In this document: positions 59,753 through 64,000 of the stretch, piece after piece
How positions within the stretch are numbered: position 1 is the stretch's first letter
Layout of the letters: the number at the start of each line of letters is the position of its first letter
IMG/VR virus record: IMGVR_UViG_3300022745_000017
Coordinates: 62,001 to 126,000 of that record
Reading direction: 5' to 3' (one strand)
DNA length: 64,000 bases
Source of the DNA: a virus
Made by a program: the position numbers and the translations under genes
Notes under the pieces: generated by a model
Database searches by the model: none
What the model saw: the letters and a program-made list of their open reading frames with translations, nothing else
Told to the model about the DNA's origin: nothing

Positions 59753-61744
59753 ATGTCTGTTACCGAATCTGAAAAGCTCCCATATCAAGAATTCTTGCAA
59801 AAGGCCGTGGGGATTATTGGCACACTCCCTTTGATACCACTCAACGATTTCACCAACGGTGACGAGCATTTCTATATCGATCTGAGTCCCGTGTCCCGCC
59901 TCTGTAATGCTGTTTTGGCCACAGCAGACCGTGTCACGGATGCCATCAAAAATCACGGGGTGAAAAAGATCTATGTCGGGATAGAAAACGTGCCGGTGAA
60001 CGAACCTGTTCGCCACGTCGTACTGGCTGATAATACCGTCGACTTGAACATGAGAGCGCCACTACTGCTCGAAGCTATTGATCACATTTTGAAAAACCGT
60101 CACCAAGGTCTGGTCATCCTGCACAACCCCGGCTTCAACACCACCATTTACCTGATTGAAAAAGCCATGACACCTGATACCCAAGTCGAAGAAAACAGCG
60201 TGCAACCCCTCTCCCATTTTACGATCACGCCGCAGCGATACATCTACATTTCCCCGAAAGCTACGGTGGAAAACTTGACATGCTTTATGGCTGACGCCAT
60301 GAGTCAGCATCTGAAGATAGATGGAAAAGCCTGTGTAGTACTCGGGCACACCACCTTCAGCGACCAAACCCTCGTCAAGCCTGTATACAGCGTAACCGTC
60401 TCCGGTACTTTGAATCAATTGGAGGAAGTTGTTGGGTCTTTGGTTAAGCGAGTCCGAAATGATAAAGACTGCTTTTTGGTCGTCACCAATATGGGCGGCT
60501 CCCCTACCGGCGACACCTTCCTTTTACTAAAGCGAGTCGAAATGCCTGAAAATACCCTGGCTAATACCATGAATCAACCAGCGGCACCCAAACGATTAGT
60601 GCGGCTGTTTGCAAACCCCGAGATAGTCAACAGCGTTATTATCAACGCGGTGCTCGAAGCCTTTACAGACATGCGTAACGGGGGCGTTGACTCGATTACT
60701 GTGGACACTACAGTCAATCCACATGAAGGACAAGAACTTTGCAAGGTGCACACTCTGGACCGCGCAAACCTGAATGGCACTGATATCGAACGCTACGTCA
60801 TGTGGGTGTGGACTCAGCATTTCCACCGTGTGATCTTCAGCATTGATGACGGTAGCGGCCAATATAGCGTTGAGGCCTATCGGTATAACCCGACGTACAC
60901 CACTGGATCGAACGTGGTGGAGCAAGCACCGCCCACCCAGACATATCCTGCCAAGCTGGATTTGGTCGCCGACCAACAGTTGGGGTTCACTGCTTTGGAA
61001 AGCCAGATCAAAGAGGCGTTCCCTGGCATCTATTTGGGTCAAACACAAATTAGCTGTGTGGCCAAGTCCAATGATTGCCCAGCAGGATGGATGGAAGAAA
61101 CCACCCACGCCATCGATACGAAAGAGCTAACCATCGAGCTAATTCTTGGTGAGGCCAAGAAGATTTACATGAAGCAGTTCGACAAACTCACCGTCACGCA
61201 CAGTGGTAGTTGGTGTATGCTGCGGCAATGGAAATATGTCGCAGTAACTACTGCTGCTGAGGAAAAAGCAGAACCGGTGCCGGAACCCGCAGCTGCGACC
61301 GATACACAGCCCACACCGGCGGAGCCTGCGTTCAAACGCCGGCGTGCTGATGTCTTGGTGAAAAAGATGCTCATGTGCACACGGGTGCTGTACAAGGACA
61401 GTGAGTTCATCACCATTCGTGTCTTAAGCGCGGAGCATAAAGAAACCATCACACTCCCGAATGGGTTGGTTGTGCGTCTCGGCAACTGCTTTGATACACG
61501 GGTGATGGCGCTGACGGGTCGTCACAATACCACGGACAAACCTGCTGCTAATTTCGAAACCTTCATCGATGCCAATAAGCTGGAGCCTGTCCAGCTTTAT
61601 TGGGTGCGCAGCATCAACAACAAAGAGCGCTGGCAAGACATCGAAGGCATGAAGTTTTCAACGGAGGACCTCTCGCAGCTTCTACAACAATACAGCAGTT
61701 TGGTGAGCGTTGCTCTCGATGGGCGTGTGTCTTACCTCGCTTGA
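59753..61744 (+). CDS. Large repeat-containing protein of unknown function
   Basis: 663 residues from ATG 59753, after GGAAAG. The chain seems to be built of at least three repeats of about 100 residues (about 38-145, 160-265 and 280-385). Each runs strand-helix-strand and ends with a helix pair and a strand before a charged turn. Examples are HFYIDLSPVSRL, RYIYISPKATVE and RLVRLFANPEIV at the repeat starts. A Pro/Glu/Ala linker follows at about 505-535, then a beta-rich C-terminal domain. It begins the last operon of the window. No known domain; possibly a scaffold or binding protein. Confidence 0.7.
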   Translation: MSVTESEKLPYQEFLQKAVGIIGTLPLIPLNDFTNGDEHFYIDLSPVSRLCNAVLATADRVTDAIKNHGVKKIYVGIENVPVNEPVRHVVLADNTVDLNMRAPLLLEAIDHILKNRHQGLVILHNPGFNTTIYLIEKAMTPDTQVEENSVQPLSHFTITPQRYIYISPKATVENLTCFMADAMSQHLKIDGKACVVLGHTTFSDQTLVKPVYSVTVSGTLNQLEEVVGSLVKRVRNDKDCFLVVTNMGGSPTGDTFLLLKRVEMPENTLANTMNQPAAPKRLVRLFANPEIVNSVIINAVLEAFTDMRNGGVDSITVDTTVNPHEGQELCKVHTLDRANLNGTDIERYVMWVWTQHFHRVIFSIDDGSGQYSVEAYRYNPTYTTGSNVVEQAPPTQTYPAKLDLVADQQLGFTALESQIKEAFPGIYLGQTQISCVAKSNDCPAGWMEETTHAIDTKELTIELILGEAKKIYMKQFDKLTVTHSGSWCMLRQWKYVAVTTAAEEKAEPVPEPAAATDTQPTPAEPAFKRRRADVLVKKMLMCTRVLYKDSEFITIRVLSAEHKETITLPNGLVVRLGNCFDTRVMALTGRHNTTDKPAANFETFIDANKLEPVQLYWVRSINNKERWQDIEGMKFSTEDLSQLLQQYSSLVSVALDGRVSYLA

Positions 61745-61750
61745 TCAACC

Positions 61751-61766
61751 GGGGGCTTAGGCCCCC
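61751..61766 (+). terminator. Hairpin GGGGGC-TTAG-GCCCCC
   Basis: 6-bp GC stem, same loop as at 40148, between 59753 and 61792. Short and without T run beyond ATTTC; perhaps attenuation or stabilisation. Confidence 0.4.
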
Positions 61767-61791
61767 ATTTCTTTACTCTGGAGCGTTTGAA

Positions 61792-62643
61792 ATGGAAAAA
61801 CCAGTCATTGGTACTGAAATCGGCCAATACCTGTTTGGTGTGTATCACAACGGCGATGATGTGCGTGTCAAGCTGTTTGTGCAAATCCCTCCCAATGGGG
61901 CCGATGAAAACAAAGAAGGTGTTTGGCTGGATGAGCATACAGAGCTGCTGTACAAACTCACTCTTAAAGACATCGGTGGTCCTGCTGTTTTCCGCCGTGT
62001 TAATCAAGATGGTGAAGATTACTACACACCGCTCTTGTCCGATTTTGAGCGTGATGATGTCAAGGCTGCCATCATTGCACTAGCCACTTCTGCTCAGGTT
62101 TCTTACTCGCAAAAGTCACTAGCAGAAGCACTGACTGCTTGCTATAGCCACTACGCTGATTACGTCTACATGCTCTCGCAGTCTCGTCAAAGTACACCTG
62201 AAAAACAGGATGATGATGTCTGTTTGCCCATTGATTACCCACGTCTTGTCGACGTGTATGGAATTGGCAAGGAGCTGGTGCTGGTGGACGCCTCTGGCAA
62301 GACAATCCCAGAAAAGACAAGTCAGCGGTTTGTAGGCGTGATTACATCGGCACAGATCTTTACCAGTGTCAAGCAAAATGGTACGCTAATGATGCTAGAC
62401 GCACCATATGTGCGTTTTACGGCATCAAAAAAGGTCGGCCACGAACCGAGCTTTGTCGCACTGGTTCGACTTAACACCACAGCACACCCTGGGGCCGATC
62501 AGGTTTGCTGGGAAGACGCCAATGTCGAGGAAGACTACTGGGCCGATGCTCGCCAGTACCTTTGGCTAATGGGCAATAAAAATCCAGTTCTCAAGAACAT
62601 CAGGACAGAAAATCCCGGTGTTGACTGGAGTGTCTGGCAATGA
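61792..62643 (+). CDS. Hypothetical protein, IGxxxGQ family member 1
   Basis: 283 residues from ATG 61792, after TGGAGCG. N-terminus VIGTEIGQYLFGVYH then VKLFVQIP is echoed by the partial gene at 63900 (VIGEQVGQCLL, IFLFQRLP). The middle is mixed; no known domain. It overlaps the next gene by four bases. Confidence 0.65.
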   Translation: MEKPVIGTEIGQYLFGVYHNGDDVRVKLFVQIPPNGADENKEGVWLDEHTELLYKLTLKDIGGPAVFRRVNQDGEDYYTPLLSDFERDDVKAAIIALATSAQVSYSQKSLAEALTACYSHYADYVYMLSQSRQSTPEKQDDDVCLPIDYPRLVDVYGIGKELVLVDASGKTIPEKTSQRFVGVITSAQIFTSVKQNGTLMMLDAPYVRFTASKKVGHEPSFVALVRLNTTAHPGADQVCWEDANVEEDYWADARQYLWLMGNKNPVLKNIRTENPGVDWSVWQ

Positions 62644-62948
62644 GCTTTGCACAAACGATCGCTGCGTTCTACATCTCCCAGTACCACCAGATCCAAGCCG
62701 GTGGCTGGGCCGTGGCCATTACCATCATCATGCCTTACGTGCTGAGCGTCAACACCATGTTCAGCATGCACTACGTCGGCAAGCTGCGCACCATTGGCTG
62801 GGCACTCCAGTTGGGTGGACAGTTTGGCTGGCTGCTGTGGATGGTGGTGTCTCAGAACTTCGGGTTCTTGTTGCTCAACGCCTTCATGTGGTATGTGATC
62901 ATCAAGAACCTCTTGGCCTGGCGTAAGAACCCGCCGTCACAAGGCTAA
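62640..62948 (+). CDS. Small integral membrane protein
   Basis: 102 residues, coupled to 61792 by ATGA overlap. Three hydrophobic helices: about 20-38 (GWAVAITIIMPYVLSV), 55-74 (LGGQFGWLLWMVVSQ) and 76-92 (LLLNAFMWYVIIKNLL), ending NLLAWRK. Probably in the host inner membrane; function unknown. Confidence 0.7.
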   Translation: MSFAQTIAAFYISQYHQIQAGGWAVAITIIMPYVLSVNTMFSMHYVGKLRTIGWALQLGGQFGWLLWMVVSQNFGFLLLNAFMWYVIIKNLLAWRKNPPSQG

Positions 62949-62960
62949 ACAACAACCACT

Positions 62961-62999
62961 GCGCTGTACTGCTTGGCTAAATACCAAGCAGTACAGCGC
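62961..62999 (+). terminator. 16-bp hairpin with T run
   Basis: Arms 62961-62976 and 62984-62999, then TCTTTTTTG. Strong intrinsic terminator. Confidence 0.8.
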
Positions 63000-63020
63000 T
63001 CTTTTTTGAGGATGATAAAC

Positions 63021-63440
63021 ATGTCTGGTTTTAAAGCATTTCTGGAATTGGCTCAGATGGAACAAGAGGAGTTAATCCAGCCAGCTGATGGTAGTGGCGC
63101 TATCGCTGTGACTTATTATGTTGACTTTCATGGCACACGCTACCGTGTAAAATGCGAGTATGTTAATAACGCAGTTGGAGCTACTAACGAGATCTCTTTC
63201 ACGCATAGTGACGAAGGGTTTAACTTACAGGAAGCTCTCACGACCCGCAAGGATGAGTTAATCTTTCAATACCTCATCAGGATGCCTAAGCGCAATACAC
63301 GGATTTATCTGGCCTTCGACGATGCAAACAACGAGGCTAGCTGTATTTGCAAACACCCCCGTTGGTGCATCAAGATCACCACCACTAAAATAACCAAACA
63401 GCTCGCAGAGGTTAACAATGAAAAAGTTCAACCCGAGTGA
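63021..63440 (+). CDS. Hypothetical protein
   Basis: 139 residues; ATG 63021 is best spaced from TGAGG (ATG 63012 is too close). Beta-rich middle (VTYYVDFHGTRYRVKCEYV). Overlaps the next gene by 23 bases. Starts just after the terminator, so a promoter must lie in or after it, but none is obvious. Confidence 0.65.
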   Translation: MSGFKAFLELAQMEQEELIQPADGSGAIAVTYYVDFHGTRYRVKCEYVNNAVGATNEISFTHSDEGFNLQEALTTRKDELIFQYLIRMPKRNTRIYLAFDDANNEASCICKHPRWCIKITTTKITKQLAEVNNEKVQPE

Positions 63441-63903
63441 GTTAGCACAGGTGCGCCAGCGGGTAGAAGAGTTGATGGCTAAGCCCATTGATGAAAATGT
63501 CGAACCTGAGCTACTGGCTTGTGAGTTGAGTAGCTTATACTGGGCTGGCAGCTTTTACAACGCGCTCATGCGCTCTGTGCACATGGCGTGGCGAGGTAGA
63601 ATCACTGTAGATGAGCGCCCGGTCATCTCTGGCGTTTTTGTGTGCTCAAAGTACCTACACCTCGATGTCTTGATCGCTGAGGGTAGTCTGGTTAGACAAC
63701 TATTCAATGAAACCAATACCGAGCCTGCTACCGACCCTACAAAGGCTATCCGGGCCATACTACCTGACTGCCACATCTTCGGTCAGTACTTTGAAAACAA
63801 CGGCAAGACGTACCGCGCAGTCTACACATTTCGTGTGAGTGGCTTCAAAGAGCCACCTATCTTACTTATCTCAACCACCTCTTGCAAGAAAGAACTGTTA
63901 TGA
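63418..63903 (+). CDS. Hypothetical protein
   Basis: 161 residues, GCAGAGG upstream. Mixed alpha/beta; no motif recognised. Overlaps the next gene by four bases. Confidence 0.65.
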   Translation: MKKFNPSELAQVRQRVEELMAKPIDENVEPELLACELSSLYWAGSFYNALMRSVHMAWRGRITVDERPVISGVFVCSKYLHLDVLIAEGSLVRQLFNETNTEPATDPTKAIRAILPDCHIFGQYFENNGKTYRAVYTFRVSGFKEPPILLISTTSCKKELL

Positions 63904-64000
63904 GCCAACAAGAATATGTGATCGGTGAACAAGTCGGTCAATGCTTACTAGCGACGGAGCGCGCTGACATCTTTCTTTTTCAGCGACTACCCGATGACAA
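63900..64000 (+). CDS. IGxxxGQ family member 2 (5' end only)
   Basis: 33 codons to the right edge. VIGEQVGQCLL and IFLFQRLP repeat the N-terminal pattern of the 61792 protein, so it is probably a paralog. The rest is outside the window. Confidence 0.6.
   Translation, partial: MSQQEYVIGEQVGQCLLATERADIFLFQRLPDD

Noticed and set aside
1-64000. CRISPR array, integrase, insertion sequence or attachment site
   Set aside because: No regularly spaced repeats, no recombinase motifs, no terminal inverted repeats with a transposase were seen.

Overview
The window is a gene-dense piece of a large tailed-phage genome. It is open at both ends (a minus-strand gene runs off the left edge, a plus-strand gene off the right edge). 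Short overlapping genes, long virion proteins, no housekeeping genes and perfect intergenic hairpins all fit a phage. Three things point to the phiKZ-like jumbo phages: a beta-prime C-terminal RNA polymerase subunit (2708-4015) that keeps the four zinc cysteines; a tandem family of inner-head-type proteins (about 20.4-28 kb); and a promoter-like motif CACATAT(C/T)AC that resembles the early promoter TATATTAC reported for phiKZ virion RNA polymerase. The host cannot be read from the sequence; a Gram-negative host is inferred only from the phage group.

Layout. 1-13.5 kb: two minus-strand genes, then the RNA polymerase subunit, an N-terminal half of a family B DNA polymerase (minus strand, 6393-8078), a membrane-anchored HExxH metalloprotease (8203-9510) and small genes including a Nudix hydrolase (13044-13469). 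13.5-34 kb: virion block with two minus-strand baseplate-type genes, four further virion-type genes, the inner-head family (22007-28046), four tail/baseplate-type genes (28133-33069) and a minus-strand coiled-coil gene. 34-64 kb: accessory block with thymidylate kinase followed by two degenerate kinase-like paralogs, a class 3 lipase (minus), an RNA ligase, two BCS1-like membrane AAA ATPases, several small paralog families (including four tandem copies at 56.7-59.4 kb) and many unknown genes.

Regulation. Operons are separated by perfect inverted repeats, many with U-rich tails. The CACATAT motif lies directly after many of these hairpins, or shortly before a second hairpin, in front of accessory operons and thymidylate kinase. 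Clear copies are absent from the structural block, as expected for an early promoter read by an injected RNA polymerase. Three units (5879, 13044, 59533) share an approximately 75-nt leader. In each, a stem with compensatory changes holds a conserved loop TGATGC that is complementary to a GCATC(A) segment just before the Shine-Dalgarno. This predicts an H-type pseudoknot controlling translation and is the most novel-looking signal in the window.

A second signal is a short N-terminal signature ending L-x-x-E, shared by three inner-head-type proteins and the metalloprotease. It resembles the capsid-targeting peptides of T4 internal proteins and suggests that the protease is packaged into the head and delivered with the DNA. 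No tRNA, CRISPR array, integrase or insertion sequence was found.
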